Positions 43,071-52,373 of a stretch of 64,000 nt of DNA are shown in pieces. The position numbers were made by a program, and so were the translations under genes. Position 1 is the stretch's first letter. Every line of letters starts with the position of its first letter. The notes under the pieces were generated by a model that made no database searches, was not told the origin of the DNA, and saw only the letters and a program-made list of their open reading frames with translations. This stretch comes from CAYRTD01 sp964426915 (GTDB lineage: Bacteria > Bacteroidota > Bacteroidia > Bacteroidales > GCA-2748055), in NCBI GenBank assembly GCA_964426915.1, contig CAYRTD010000002.1:1-64000 (forward strand), written 5' to 3'.

Positions 43071-43835
43071 ATGGTAAGGCCCAAAAAACATCTCGGACAA
43101 CATTTTCTTACGGACCGGATCATTGCGGAGCGTATAACCGGTCTGCTTGATGCTGATAATTGTGATACTATTGTGGAGATCGGTCCGGGAAAAGGAGTTT
43201 TGACCCGGTTCCTGCTCGAAAGAAAAGATAAAGAACTTAAACTTGTAGAGATTGATCCGGAATCGGTTGAATATCTCAGCAGAAGATTTGAGCATATTTC
43301 CGGATCCATTATCCGGGAAGACTTTCTTAAAGCAGATCTGGGGTCCTATGGAAAAAAGATTGCAGTTATCGGAAATTTTCCCTACAATATTTCATCACAA
43401 ATTTTTTTCAGGATACTTGAATACCGTGATCAGGTAGATGAGATCGTTTGTATGTTGCAGAAGGAGGTAGCTCTGCGGCTTGCCTCAGGTCCGGGCAATA
43501 AACAATATGGGATATTATCTGTTTTGTTACAAACCTGGTATGATATATCCATAGCTTTTCATGTTGGCCCCGGTTCATTTTTTCCTTCTCCTGAAGTGCA
43601 TTCAACAGTAATAAAGCTCAGAAGAAATGGCCGTTCAGCTATTGATTGCAATGAAAAGGAATTCAAAAAAATCATTAAACTTGCTTTTAACCAGCGAAGA
43701 AAGATGTTAAGTAATTCTTTAAAAAGTATTTTAGTACATTTGAATTCTGATATACCCTACCTGAAAAAAAGGCCAGAGGAATTGTCTGTAGAACAGTTCA
43801 TTGAATTGTGCCGATCAATTGAAGGGGAAAATTAA
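43071..43835 (+). CDS. rsmA: 16S rRNA dimethyladenosine transferase
   Basis: RsmA/KsgA dimethylates two adjacent adenines in helix 45 of 16S rRNA during small-subunit maturation. At 254 aa it has KKHLGQHFLTDRIIAERITG near the start, SAM motif I IVEIGPGKGVLTRFLL (about residues 35-50), the catalytic N102-F-P-Y105 (IGNFPYNISSQIFF) and the later VQKEVALRLAS-like segment (MLQKEVALRLAS). The C-terminal RKMLSNSLKSI is also typical. mgtE follows after 14 bases, so the two are probably co-transcribed. Confidence 0.95.
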   Translation: MVRPKKHLGQHFLTDRIIAERITGLLDADNCDTIVEIGPGKGVLTRFLLERKDKELKLVEIDPESVEYLSRRFEHISGSIIREDFLKADLGSYGKKIAVIGNFPYNISSQIFFRILEYRDQVDEIVCMLQKEVALRLASGPGNKQYGILSVLLQTWYDISIAFHVGPGSFFPSPEVHSTVIKLRRNGRSAIDCNEKEFKKIIKLAFNQRRKMLSNSLKSILVHLNSDIPYLKKRPEELSVEQFIELCRSIEGEN

Positions 43836-43849
43836 TAAACTTACCTGTC

Positions 43850-45208
43850 ATGAATTTTGAATTGACTAAAGAATATGTCGACAGGCTCCGGGAGGTTATA
43901 GAAGCCAGGGATAAAAAGACTGCAGTAACAATGCTGCATGATCTTCACCCTGCTGATATTGCCGAAATTTACGATGAACTTAATATTGAAGAAGCTAAGT
44001 TTCTTTACCTCTTGCTGGAGGGGGAAAAGGCTTCGGATGTACTTGCGGAACTCGAAGAGGATGACAGGGAAAAATTCCTGAAAGTTCTTCCCTCCAGTGT
44101 CATAGCAGAACAGTTTATCCACAATATGGATTCGGATGATGCTGCCGATGTAATTGCTGACCTTTCAGATGAAAAGAAAGAGGAAGTACTTCAGTACCTC
44201 AAAGACGTGGAGCAGGCCGGCCATATTGTCGACTTGTTAAGCTATGATGAGGATACTGCAGGTGGTTTAATGGCGAAGGAGCTTATCAAGGTCAATGAAA
44301 ACTGGAGTATTTTGAATGCTTTGAAAGAAATGAGAAAGCAGGCAGAAGAGGTGGATGAAGTATTCTATGTTTATGTTGTGGATAATGATAATATCCTTCA
44401 GGGTACTCTTTCATTAAAAAAGCTGGTACTTGCCAAAGCTAATCAAAATATTAAAGGGTTATATAATACTCATGTAATTTCCGTCAGAACTGACACTCCT
44501 TCGGAAGAAGTCGCTTCAATAATGAGAAAATACGATCTTGTAGTACTTCCGGTTATAGACTCGATTGGCCGGCTAATGGGACGTATTACCATTGATGATG
44601 TTGTTGATGTGATTCGTGAGGAGGCCGATAAGGATTATCAGATGGCTTCAGGTATTTCCGAAGATGTTGAAACTACCGACTCTGCCATGGTACTGACCAG
44701 AGCACGCCTTCCCTGGTTGCTGATCGGCCTTGTCGGCGGTGTTGTTGTTGCTCTTGTACTCGCACAGTTTGAGGCTGATCTTGCCGATAATGCCAAGCTG
44801 GCTTTTTTCATTCCCCTGATAGCAGCTATGGCCGGAAATGTAGGAATTCAATCATCTGCTATCGTTGTTCAGAGTATAGCAAATAATACACTCGGTTTGG
44901 AAAAAACCTATTTCAAGATTTTCAAGGAATTTACAGTGGGATTGATTAACGGATTGATCCTTGCCTCTATATTGTTTACCTATAACATCATTGTAAACGA
45001 TTCTTTTGCCCTTACACTTTCAGTCAGCCTTTCCCTTTTTATTGTAATAATTTTTGCTGCCGTTTTTGGCACCCTCATTCCACTGGTATTAAATAAGATG
45101 AAAGTGGACCCTGCACTTGCTACCGGTCCCTTCATCACTACAATGAATGATATTATGGGATTGTTTATCTATTTTATCATCAGCCGGATCCTTTTTGAAA
45201 TGTTCTAA
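43850..45208 (+). CDS. mgtE: Magnesium transporter MgtE
   Basis: A Mg2+ channel of 452 aa with the family's usual order: N-domain (about residues 1-130, HDLHPADIAEIYDELNIEEA), two CBS domains (about 135-258, TAGGLMAKELIKVNENWSIL and GRITIDDVVDVIREEADKD) and five membrane helices from about 285 to the end. The pore segment has PLIAAMAGNVGIQSSAIVVQ, and the conserved acidic position near the end is in FITTMNDIMGLFIYFI. Cytosolic Mg2+ binding to N and CBS domains closes the channel. Its last four bases overlap the 3' end of the permease gene on the opposite strand. Confidence 0.95.
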   Translation: MNFELTKEYVDRLREVIEARDKKTAVTMLHDLHPADIAEIYDELNIEEAKFLYLLLEGEKASDVLAELEEDDREKFLKVLPSSVIAEQFIHNMDSDDAADVIADLSDEKKEEVLQYLKDVEQAGHIVDLLSYDEDTAGGLMAKELIKVNENWSILNALKEMRKQAEEVDEVFYVYVVDNDNILQGTLSLKKLVLAKANQNIKGLYNTHVISVRTDTPSEEVASIMRKYDLVVLPVIDSIGRLMGRITIDDVVDVIREEADKDYQMASGISEDVETTDSAMVLTRARLPWLLIGLVGGVVVALVLAQFEADLADNAKLAFFIPLIAAMAGNVGIQSSAIVVQSIANNTLGLEKTYFKIFKEFTVGLINGLILASILFTYNIIVNDSFALTLSVSLSLFIVIIFAAVFGTLIPLVLNKMKVDPALATGPFITTMNDIMGLFIYFIISRILFEMF

Positions 45209-46461
45209 AAACTTGTATTGATTGCATCTACAGGATCCAGTTTTGCTGCAGAATAAGCAGGCGATATTCCGGAAATAAGACCTATTACTGAGGAGATAAC
45301 CAAGCCTGTTACTATGTTGCCAACCGACAGGGTGATATCAAAGTTTGTAGCTGTATCGACGATAATTGTCCCCAGAAATACAAGCAGCAAACCAATAGCT
45401 CCGCCTGCAATGGCCAGTATTACTGCTTCAAATACAAACTGGAGGAGAATAAAATAAAACTTTGCCCCAAGAGCCTTTTGAATACCAATTATCTTTGTTC
45501 TTTCTTTGACAGAAACAAACATGATATTTGCTATACCAAAGCCTCCCACAAGCAAGGAAAATATCCCAATAAACCATCCTGCAATATTCAGGGTACCAAA
45601 AAATTGTTCCAATTGATTATCCAGCATGCTGGTCTGATTGAGTGCAAAATTATCTTCTGCATTTGGCTTGAGTCTTCTAATAGCGCGAAGGTTCATTCTG
45701 ATCTCTGCCATTAGTTCTTCATTACTTATGCGTTCTTTTGCTTTAACCCATATCATCGGATCCATCGATTCACTTCTGATATTTACCAGGTTCCTCACAT
45801 GATTGACAGGAACCAGAACACTTTCATCCATGCTTTCACCGAAATTGTCTTTGCCTTCTTTTTCGAATACCCCTATCACCCTCGTTTTATATCCTCTAAT
45901 GGTTATTATCTTATTGACAGGATCAATATTGCCGAAAAGTTCATTCGCTATTTCATGACCAATAATTGCATAATTGCTTCCGGATATCATTTCATAATCA
46001 GAATAAAACCGGCCTCTTTGAATATCGAAATCACGAATACCCGAAAAACCTTCGGAAGCTCCCATGAAGTTAATGTTTTCGATAGAGTTTTCACGAAATT
46101 TAACGGTAACATTTGTTGATACCACGAAGGCAACTTCCTCAGCCCGTGTCAGCTTGTTTTTGATTTTGTTATATTCTTCAATTGTGGGTACGGGGCGGTT
46201 TACATATTGCCACCACTTATATTCCTGTCCGTCTTCTTCCGTCCATGGCCACTTTTGAATATAAATAACATCATTGCCCAGGGAGGATATACTTTCCCGG
46301 ATGTTCATTTCGAGAGAATCGAAGATGGTAAATACCGCAATTATCGCGAAAATCCCGATGGTAATTCCAAGCAATGAAAGTAGCGTGCGGAGTTTATTCA
46401 CAACCACTGCATTAATAGCGAACTGAAGGCTTTCTATGCTTAACCTGATAACTTTTAACAT
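45205..46461 (-). CDS. MacB/FtsX-type ABC transporter permease
   Basis: A 418-aa permease of the MacB/FtsX class. I chose the ATG at 46461 (MLKVIRLSIESL); a GTG at 46500 is possible but would place a palindrome at the start. The first helix lies in LRTLLSLLGITIGIFAIIAV, a periplasmic MacB_PCD domain follows (about residues 50-270), and the FtsX domain with three helices is at about 280-415 (IGIFSLLVGGFGIANIMFVS, KTIGIQKALGAK-like phrase TKIIGIQKALGAK). MacB-class permeases export substrates without carrying them across the inner membrane, driven by a separate ATPase. No ATP-binding gene is adjacent, so the partner is elsewhere. Confidence 0.88.
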   Translation of the reverse strand: MLKVIRLSIESLQFAINAVVVNKLRTLLSLLGITIGIFAIIAVFTIFDSLEMNIRESISSLGNDVIYIQKWPWTEEDGQEYKWWQYVNRPVPTIEEYNKIKNKLTRAEEVAFVVSTNVTVKFRENSIENINFMGASEGFSGIRDFDIQRGRFYSDYEMISGSNYAIIGHEIANELFGNIDPVNKIITIRGYKTRVIGVFEKEGKDNFGESMDESVLVPVNHVRNLVNIRSESMDPMIWVKAKERISNEELMAEIRMNLRAIRRLKPNAEDNFALNQTSMLDNQLEQFFGTLNIAGWFIGIFSLLVGGFGIANIMFVSVKERTKIIGIQKALGAKFYFILLQFVFEAVILAIAGGAIGLLLVFLGTIIVDTATNFDITLSVGNIVTGLVISSVIGLISGISPAYSAAKLDPVDAINTSF

Positions 46462-46500
46462 GGATGAAAATATAATTGGAAAAACCTTCCGAAATTCCAC

Positions 46501-46555
46501 GGAAACTGTTTCCTTTGTATAATTTTTTATTAGTTTTTGAAGTACTAAAAGTACT
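46501..46555. promoter_or_regulatory. Palindromic sites between permease and purH
   Basis: Two symmetrical elements in the divergent region: GGAAACTGTTTCC (46501-46513, 6-bp arms, one-base centre) and AGTACTAAAAGTACT (46541-46555, two AGTACT palindromes spaced by three bases). Either could be an operator for the permease or for purH. No regulator can be named. Confidence 0.35.
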
Positions 46556-46575
46556 TTTTTTCCAGTAGTTTTTAA

Positions 46576-46583
46576 TATTTTTG
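46576..46583 (+). promoter_or_regulatory. -7 box (TATTTTTG) of purH
   Basis: TATTTTTG fits TAnnTTTG; transcription would start near 46590, 18 bases before the purH ATG at 46608. The purH-mre-mrdA-rodA genes follow almost without gaps, so this may be their main promoter. Confidence 0.45.
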
Positions 46584-46607
46584 TCCAACTTTTATTAAAA
46601 CCTTATA

Positions 46608-48131
46608 ATGAATAGATTGAAAAAGATCAATTCCGCACTGATTTCTGTTTTTCATAAAGACAATTTGGAACCGATAATTGATAAGCTTAACCAGCTTGGC
46701 GTCGATATTTATTCAACCGGTGGTACAAAATCCTTTATTGAGGAAAGGGGAGTTGAAGTAACCGCTGTTGAGGATCTGACCGGATATCCCTCCATTCTCG
46801 GAGGTCGGGTAAAGACACTACACCCGAAAGTATTCGGGGGAATTCTTGCAAGGAGAGATATGGAAAAGGATAGAGAACAGCTTGAAAATTATGAAATACC
46901 GGAATTGGATCTTGTGATTGTCGATTTATATCCCTTTGAGGAAACACGTAAATCAGGTGCCGATGAAGCTTCTGTAATTGAAAAAATTGATATCGGGGGT
47001 ATTTCTCTTATACGTGCAGCAGCAAAGAATTATAAAGATATACTTGTGGTAAGTTCCAGGGAGCAGTATGACAGCCTTCTGAGACTTTTAAATGAAAACG
47101 GCGGTGAGGTCAGCCTGGAAGAAAGGAAAAATTTTGCACGCAAAGCCTTCGCTGTTTCCTCACATTACGATTCTATGATTTTTAATTATTTCGATGGCGA
47201 TGACTACACGGAACTGAAACTATCTATTGCTCCCGGTAAAAAACTTCGTTACGGAGAAAATCCTCACCAGGATGGATTTTTCTACGGAGACTTTGATAAA
47301 GTATTCGATCAGATCCATGGGAAAGAAATTTCATATAATAACCTTCTTGACATAGACGCTGCGGTGGGACTCATTTCCGAATTTGAAGAAACAACTTTTG
47401 CCATATTGAAACATAATAATGCTTGTGGACTTGCCAGCCGCGATAACTTAATTGATGCCTGGAAAGATGCGCTCGCTGGTGATCCGGTTTCGGCTTTTGG
47501 AGGGATACTCATTACAAATGCAAAGATAGATGCTGAAACAGCGGATGAAATGAATAAATTATTTTTTGAGGTAGTAATTGCCCCCTCTTATGATAATAAA
47601 GCACTTGAGATACTAAAACAGAAAAAGAACCGTATTATTCTTGTGCAGAAATCATCTGAGTTCCCTGACAGGTTAAGCAGGACAGTATTAAACGGAGTGA
47701 TTGTGCAGGATAAGGATGTTTACCGGGAAACAGAAGACGATCTCAGAGTTACTACCGAAGCATCTCCTTCTAAAGAACAGATCGGAGATCTTTTATTCGC
47801 GAACAAAATCGTTAAACATACCAAATCGAATGCTATCGTTCTAGTAAAAGATAAGCAGCTTGTTGCCAGTGGTGTAGGTCAGACATCAAGGATTGATGCA
47901 TTAAAACAGGCAATAGAAAAGGCCGGTAGTTTTGATTTTGACCTTGAAGGTTCGGTCATGGCATCAGATGCATTTTTTCCTTTTTCCGATTCCGTTGAAA
48001 TCGCCCATAATGCCGGTGTTCGCTCAGTAATTCAACCGGGAGGCTCTGTAAGAGATCAGGATTCTATAGATTTTTGTAACAAAAAAGGCTTAAGTATGGT
48101 ATTTACAGGAATAAGACATTTTAAACATTAG
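46608..48131 (+). CDS. purH: Bifunctional AICAR transformylase / IMP cyclohydrolase
   Basis: Performs the last two steps of de novo IMP synthesis. At 507 aa it has the N-terminal MGS-like IMP cyclohydrolase domain (about residues 1-190, IYSTGGTKSFIEERGVEVTA, GGRVKTLHPKVFGGILARRD, then VDLYPFEET) and the C-terminal AICAR transformylase domain (about 195-507, LRYGENPHQ, FAILKHNNACGLAS, DPVSAFGGIL and FFPFSDSVEIAHNAGVRSVI). All signatures are intact. mreB starts nine bases downstream, so cell-wall elongation genes probably ride on the purH transcript. Confidence 0.96.
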   Translation: MNRLKKINSALISVFHKDNLEPIIDKLNQLGVDIYSTGGTKSFIEERGVEVTAVEDLTGYPSILGGRVKTLHPKVFGGILARRDMEKDREQLENYEIPELDLVIVDLYPFEETRKSGADEASVIEKIDIGGISLIRAAAKNYKDILVVSSREQYDSLLRLLNENGGEVSLEERKNFARKAFAVSSHYDSMIFNYFDGDDYTELKLSIAPGKKLRYGENPHQDGFFYGDFDKVFDQIHGKEISYNNLLDIDAAVGLISEFEETTFAILKHNNACGLASRDNLIDAWKDALAGDPVSAFGGILITNAKIDAETADEMNKLFFEVVIAPSYDNKALEILKQKKNRIILVQKSSEFPDRLSRTVLNGVIVQDKDVYRETEDDLRVTTEASPSKEQIGDLLFANKIVKHTKSNAIVLVKDKQLVASGVGQTSRIDALKQAIEKAGSFDFDLEGSVMASDAFFPFSDSVEIAHNAGVRSVIQPGGSVRDQDSIDFCNKKGLSMVFTGIRHFKH

Positions 48132-48140
48132 AAAAAAAAT

Positions 48141-49160
48141 ATGGGATTGTTTTCATTTCAGCAGGAATTGGCGATTGATCTTGGCACAGCCAATACACTA
48201 ATTATTCACAATGATAAAGTTGTTGTGAATGAACCTTCTATCGTTGCCATTGATCAGACTACAGGTAAGTTGATCGCCATAGGGGAGAAGGCAAGGCAAA
48301 TGCATGGGAAAACGCATGAGAATATTAAAACTATTCGTCCATTGCGTGATGGTGTTATTGCCGATTTTGATGCCGCAGAACAGATGATAAGGGGAATGAT
48401 CAAAATGATCAACAAAAAATCGAGATTATTTACTCCTTCGCTGAAAATGGTTGTTTGTATTCCTTCAGGATGCACCGAGGTGGAAAGAAGAGCGGTTCGT
48501 GATTCTTCCGAACATGCCGGAGGTCGTGATGTTCATATGATTTACGAACCTATGGCTGCAGCTATCGGTATCGGCATTGATGTTGAAGCCCCTAACGGTA
48601 GCATGGTAGTAGACATTGGCGGAGGTACAACGGAAATTGCTGTTATTGCTCTTGGGGGTATAGTTTGCAATGAATCGCTGCGGGTTGCAGGCGACGGATT
48701 TACAGCCGACATCATGAGCTATATGCGGCATCAGCATAACATAAAAATCGGGGAAAGAACCGCCGAGGATATTAAGTTATCTGTCGGGTCTGCACTTCCC
48801 GAGCTGGATGATCCACCTCCCGATTTCAATGTAAGAGGGCCAAATCTTATGACCGCTATGCCCATCGAAATCCCTATTTCTTATCAGGAAATTGCCCACT
48901 GTCTGGATAAATCAATTTCCAAGATCGAAACTGCTATTCTTTCCGTCCTTGAACAAACACCACCGGAGTTATATGCTGATATCGTACAGAGCGGTATTTA
49001 TATGGCTGGTGGAGGAGCATTGCTCCGGGGCCTGGATAAAAGGTTTACAAATAAGATAAATATTCCTTTTCATGTAGCTGAAGACCCTCTTCAGGCTATA
49101 GCACGTGGAACCGGAATAGCTCTTAAGAATGCAGATAAGTTTTCTTTTTTAATGAGATAA
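48141..49160 (+). CDS. mreB: Rod-shape actin homologue MreB
   Basis: An actin-like ATPase that forms membrane-bound filaments and organises the elongation machinery. The 339-aa protein has phosphate-1 motif AIDLGTANTLI (about residues 12-22), VADFDAAEQMIRGMIKMINK-like helix (IADFDAAEQMIRGMI), VCIPSGCTEVERRAVRDS, EPMAAAIGIGIDVEAPNGSM, phosphate-2 MVVDIGGGTTEIAVIALGG, and the adenosine motif GIYMAGGGALLRGLDKR. Length is standard. It begins the mreB-mreC-mreD-mrdA-rodA set, indicating a rod-shaped cell or at least lateral wall growth. Confidence 0.97.
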   Translation: MGLFSFQQELAIDLGTANTLIIHNDKVVVNEPSIVAIDQTTGKLIAIGEKARQMHGKTHENIKTIRPLRDGVIADFDAAEQMIRGMIKMINKKSRLFTPSLKMVVCIPSGCTEVERRAVRDSSEHAGGRDVHMIYEPMAAAIGIGIDVEAPNGSMVVDIGGGTTEIAVIALGGIVCNESLRVAGDGFTADIMSYMRHQHNIKIGERTAEDIKLSVGSALPELDDPPPDFNVRGPNLMTAMPIEIPISYQEIAHCLDKSISKIETAILSVLEQTPPELYADIVQSGIYMAGGGALLRGLDKRFTNKINIPFHVAEDPLQAIARGTGIALKNADKFSFLMR

Positions 49161-49178
49161 ACAAGGTGATGTGACAGA

Positions 49179-50021
49179 ATGAGGAATCTTTTCAGATTAA
49201 TCCTTAAATATTATTTCATCCTTCTTTTTATTTTGTTTGAAGGACTGTCATTGCTGTTGATTTTTCAATTCAATCCTTATCAGAAATCTCTTTTTGTCAA
49301 AATGTCAAGGAATGTCAATGGTTTATTATATAGTCACATGGGTGAAGTCCGTCAATATCTTTACCTGAGAGAAGAAAATGAACGTTTGTTAGCTGAGAAT
49401 ACCAGGTTGAGGAATCGTCTATCTCAATCGGGTTACCCAAGCTATATCCATGATGCTTACACGTCTTTCAGAGATACACTCTCAGAAATTGACTATTCGC
49501 AGTATTTTTTTATATCAGCCGATGTAATTAATAACTCTGTCAATAAACAATACAATTATCTTACAATTGACAGAGGTTCATTACTAGGTGTTGAAAAAGA
49601 TATGGCAGTAATTTCAAATGGAGCTGTAGTAGGTGTGGTTGCAGGGGTATCGAAAAATTTCTCAACTGTGATCCCTGTGCTGAACAGGAATTTCAGGGTT
49701 GGATCAAAAATAGCAAGGAATGATTATTTCGGAATACTGGAGTGGGAGGGGAAAGATCCGGGATTTGCCAGGTTACGGGAAATTCCCCTGCACGTGGATG
49801 TGAGCAAAGGAGATACAGTGGTAACCAGCGGTTTTTCTGCGATATTCCCCCCCGGATACAAGGTTGGAATAATAGAATCTTATGATATTAAGGAAGGGAA
49901 TTTTTATGATATTGAAGTAAAACTTGCCGTAGATTTTCAAAATCTGATTCATGTTAATGTAATAGGCAATATATTCAGAGGAGAACGACAGGAGCTGGAA
50001 AAATCCTTTGGCTATGATTAA
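49179..50021 (+). CDS. mreC: Rod-shape protein MreC
   Basis: A periplasmic scaffold that links MreB to PBP2/RodA. The 280-aa protein has a cytoplasmic tail, one membrane helix (about residues 10-32, LKYYFILLFILFEGLSLLLI), a coiled coil (about 60-88, LREENERLLAENTRLRNRLS) and the MreC beta domains (NKQYNYLTIDRGSLLGVEKD, then AVISNGAVVGVVAGVSKNFS and DTVVTSGFSAIFPPGYKVG). Length and domain order are normal. Its end overlaps the mreD start by eight bases. Confidence 0.93.
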   Translation: MRNLFRLILKYYFILLFILFEGLSLLLIFQFNPYQKSLFVKMSRNVNGLLYSHMGEVRQYLYLREENERLLAENTRLRNRLSQSGYPSYIHDAYTSFRDTLSEIDYSQYFFISADVINNSVNKQYNYLTIDRGSLLGVEKDMAVISNGAVVGVVAGVSKNFSTVIPVLNRNFRVGSKIARNDYFGILEWEGKDPGFARLREIPLHVDVSKGDTVVTSGFSAIFPPGYKVGIIESYDIKEGNFYDIEVKLAVDFQNLIHVNVIGNIFRGERQELEKSFGYD

Positions 50022-50520
50022 GATCTACCTAAGAAATATTATCCGCTTTGCTGCGGTCGTCCTGATTCAGGTCCTCGTTTTTGATAACATCGAACTAAGT
50101 GGCTACATTAACCCCTATATTTATATCATATTTATAATCTTACTGCCATTTGAAACTCCTAACTGGCTTCTTCTTACCCTGGCCTTTTTATTGGGTTTAT
50201 CGATTGACATGTTCAGTATGACCTATGGGATGCATGCTTCAGCAACTGTTTTCGCGGCATTTCTAAGACCCTTTGTACTTAAGAATTTTTCGCCCAGAGA
50301 CGGGTATGAACCCGGAACATTTCCCAGGGTTGCGTATTACGGCTTTAACTGGTTTGCCAAATATGCTTTGATCCTTATATTTGCTCATCATTTCTTTTTA
50401 TTTTTTATTGAGATCTTCCGGATATCTGATGTCCTCTTTATTTTATCCAAAACTCTTCTCAGTGGAATTGTATCTGCATTTTTTATAATAATCAGCCAGT
50501 ATTTTATTGACAGAAGGTAA
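50014..50520 (+). CDS. mreD: Rod-shape protein MreD
   Basis: An integral membrane partner of MreC, 168 aa from the ATG at 50014 (MIKIYLRNIIRFAAVVLIQV). An in-frame TTG six bases earlier is less likely. About five hydrophobic helices; INPYIYIIFIILLPFETPNW and LLGLSIDMFSMTYGMHASAT are typical of Bacteroidota MreD. The family has low sequence identity, so the position between mreC and mrdA is the main support. It overlaps mreC by eight bases and lies two bases from mrdA. Confidence 0.9.
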   Translation: MIKIYLRNIIRFAAVVLIQVLVFDNIELSGYINPYIYIIFIILLPFETPNWLLLTLAFLLGLSIDMFSMTYGMHASATVFAAFLRPFVLKNFSPRDGYEPGTFPRVAYYGFNWFAKYALILIFAHHFFLFFIEIFRISDVLFILSKTLLSGIVSAFFIIISQYFIDRR

Positions 50521-50522
50521 TA

Positions 50523-52373
50523 ATGAATCAGTTTGCAGACAGAAAATATATTATTGGTTTACTAATAGTTCTTTCGGCGATTACTTTCGCGGGTCGGCTT
50601 TTTCAAATGCAGGTGATCGACAAGTCCTACATTCTTTCAGCCGAAAATAATTCCCGGAGAGAAGTTATCTTATATCCTGCCAGGGGCCTTATTTATGATC
50701 GTAACGGAGAGCTGATGGTCTCCAATCAGGCTGCTTATGACATCATGATCAATCCCATACAGCTTGAGGAGTTCGATACACTCGACTTTTGCCGGATACT
50801 GGACCTGGAAAAGGAGGATCTTTTACAGAGAATACAGAAAGCAAAAAAGTTTAACCGTTATGCTCCATCTGTTTTCATGAAACAGGTACCCGGAGAGATC
50901 AGTTCGGTTTTTCAGGAGAAACTGTATAAATTTCCGGGATTTTTCGTTCAGACACGGACGCTCAGAAGATATTCCCGGCCTGTGGCTGCCCACGTCCTGG
51001 GATATGTTGGAGAGGTAGGGAAAAAACGAATTGAAGATGATAAATACTACAAGATGGGCGATTATATCGGAATCAGTGGTATTGAGAAAACCTACGAAAG
51101 CATCCTCAGAGGGAAGAAGGGGAAGAAAAATTATATGGTAGATGTGCATAACAGGATTACAGATGAATGGGGAGGTGGCCGTTTTGATCAGGCCCCTGAG
51201 CTGGGCACTGATATTGTTATTACACTGGATTCTGAACTCCAGGAATATGGTGAAAAATTAATGGACGGGTTTAGCGGCAGTATTGTTGCAATTGAACCTT
51301 CAACAGGAGAGATACTTAGCCTGGTCAGTGCTCCACACTTTTCTCCCGATCTTCTTGTGGGAAGAGGTTTGAGACGGAATTTCAGAATGTTATCCGGAGA
51401 TACACTGAATCCCTTATTTAATCGTGCTGTGGCAGCAAGTTATCCCCCTGGCTCTACTTTTAAAGTCGTGAATGGGCTGATCGGCTTGCAGGAGGATGTG
51501 CTACTTCCTTCCAATGAATTCTATTGCGATTTTGGTTATTACTACAGAGGTACACGTGTAGGTTGCCATGATCATTATTCTCCTTTGGATCTGAGAGAAT
51601 CTATTCAAAATTCGTGTAATGCTTATTTTTGTAATGTTTTCAGGAGAATTTTGGAGAATCCTGAATATGGTCGTACCGATTCGGCTTTCAGCAACTGGAG
51701 AAAACACGTAACTTCATTTGGATTTGGAAGCCGCTCAAATTCTGATATCCCGGGTGAATTAAAGGGACTTGTTCCCGATCCATCATACTACAACCGGTAT
51801 TACGGGGTGGGACGCTGGAACTTTTTAACAGTGATCTCCCTCGCCATTGGCCAGGGCGAACTTGGGATCACTCCCTTACAGATGGCAAATATGACAGCTG
51901 CCATAGCAAACCGTGGAAGTTACTATACTCCGCATATTCTAAAAGAAATCCGATCCGGAGAACCTGTTAATCCCGACTTACTTGAGAGGCATGAAACCAC
52001 AATAGATTCCGCTTTTTTTGAGATCGCTGTAGAAGGAATGGATCTGGTAGTTAATGGCGGAGCTGGCAGCACAGCGAGAATTGCCAAAATGCAGGACATT
52101 ACAATTTGTGGTAAAACAGGAACTGCTGAAAATCCTTTTGGAGAGGATCACTCTATCTTTATTGCCTTTGCACCAAAGGATGATCCGAAAATAGCGATTA
52201 CCGTGTATGTCGAGAATGTTGGTTTTGGTTCTACTTTTGCCGCTCCGATTGCCAGCCTGATGATTGAAAAATATCTTACCGGTAAGGTTGAAAGAGAATG
52301 GATTGAGAATTGGGTCCTGGTCGATGCGAGAAAAAGACTGGAAGAGAAGAAAAGAAAGGAGGCAGGAGAATGA
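50523..52373 (+). CDS. mrdA: Penicillin-binding protein 2 (transpeptidase)
   Basis: The class B transpeptidase of the elongasome, 616 aa. One N-terminal helix (about residues 8-26), a dimerisation/pedestal region beginning REVILYPARGLIYDRNGELM, and the transpeptidase domain. Catalytic motifs are complete: Ser311-T-F-K (PPGSTFKVVNG), S364-C-N (QNSCNAYFCN) and K531-T-G (CGKTGTAENP). IGQGELGITPLQMANMTAAI is the usual class B segment. The C-terminus is a basic tail (ARKRLEEKKRKEAGE). Its stop overlaps the rodA start by four bases, so the transpeptidase and its glycosyltransferase partner are co-translated. Confidence 0.96.
   Translation: MNQFADRKYIIGLLIVLSAITFAGRLFQMQVIDKSYILSAENNSRREVILYPARGLIYDRNGELMVSNQAAYDIMINPIQLEEFDTLDFCRILDLEKEDLLQRIQKAKKFNRYAPSVFMKQVPGEISSVFQEKLYKFPGFFVQTRTLRRYSRPVAAHVLGYVGEVGKKRIEDDKYYKMGDYIGISGIEKTYESILRGKKGKKNYMVDVHNRITDEWGGGRFDQAPELGTDIVITLDSELQEYGEKLMDGFSGSIVAIEPSTGEILSLVSAPHFSPDLLVGRGLRRNFRMLSGDTLNPLFNRAVAASYPPGSTFKVVNGLIGLQEDVLLPSNEFYCDFGYYYRGTRVGCHDHYSPLDLRESIQNSCNAYFCNVFRRILENPEYGRTDSAFSNWRKHVTSFGFGSRSNSDIPGELKGLVPDPSYYNRYYGVGRWNFLTVISLAIGQGELGITPLQMANMTAAIANRGSYYTPHILKEIRSGEPVNPDLLERHETTIDSAFFEIAVEGMDLVVNGGAGSTARIAKMQDITICGKTGTAENPFGEDHSIFIAFAPKDDPKIAITVYVENVGFGSTFAAPIASLMIEKYLTGKVEREWIENWVLVDARKRLEEKKRKEAGE

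Noticed and set aside
46501..46513. Possible PurR-like operator GGAAACTGTTTCC near purH
   Set aside because: It resembles the LacI/PurR family operator only in outline, lies about 95 bases from the purH ATG and closer to the permease start, and no PurR regulon is known for Bacteroidota; kept only as an unnamed palindrome.
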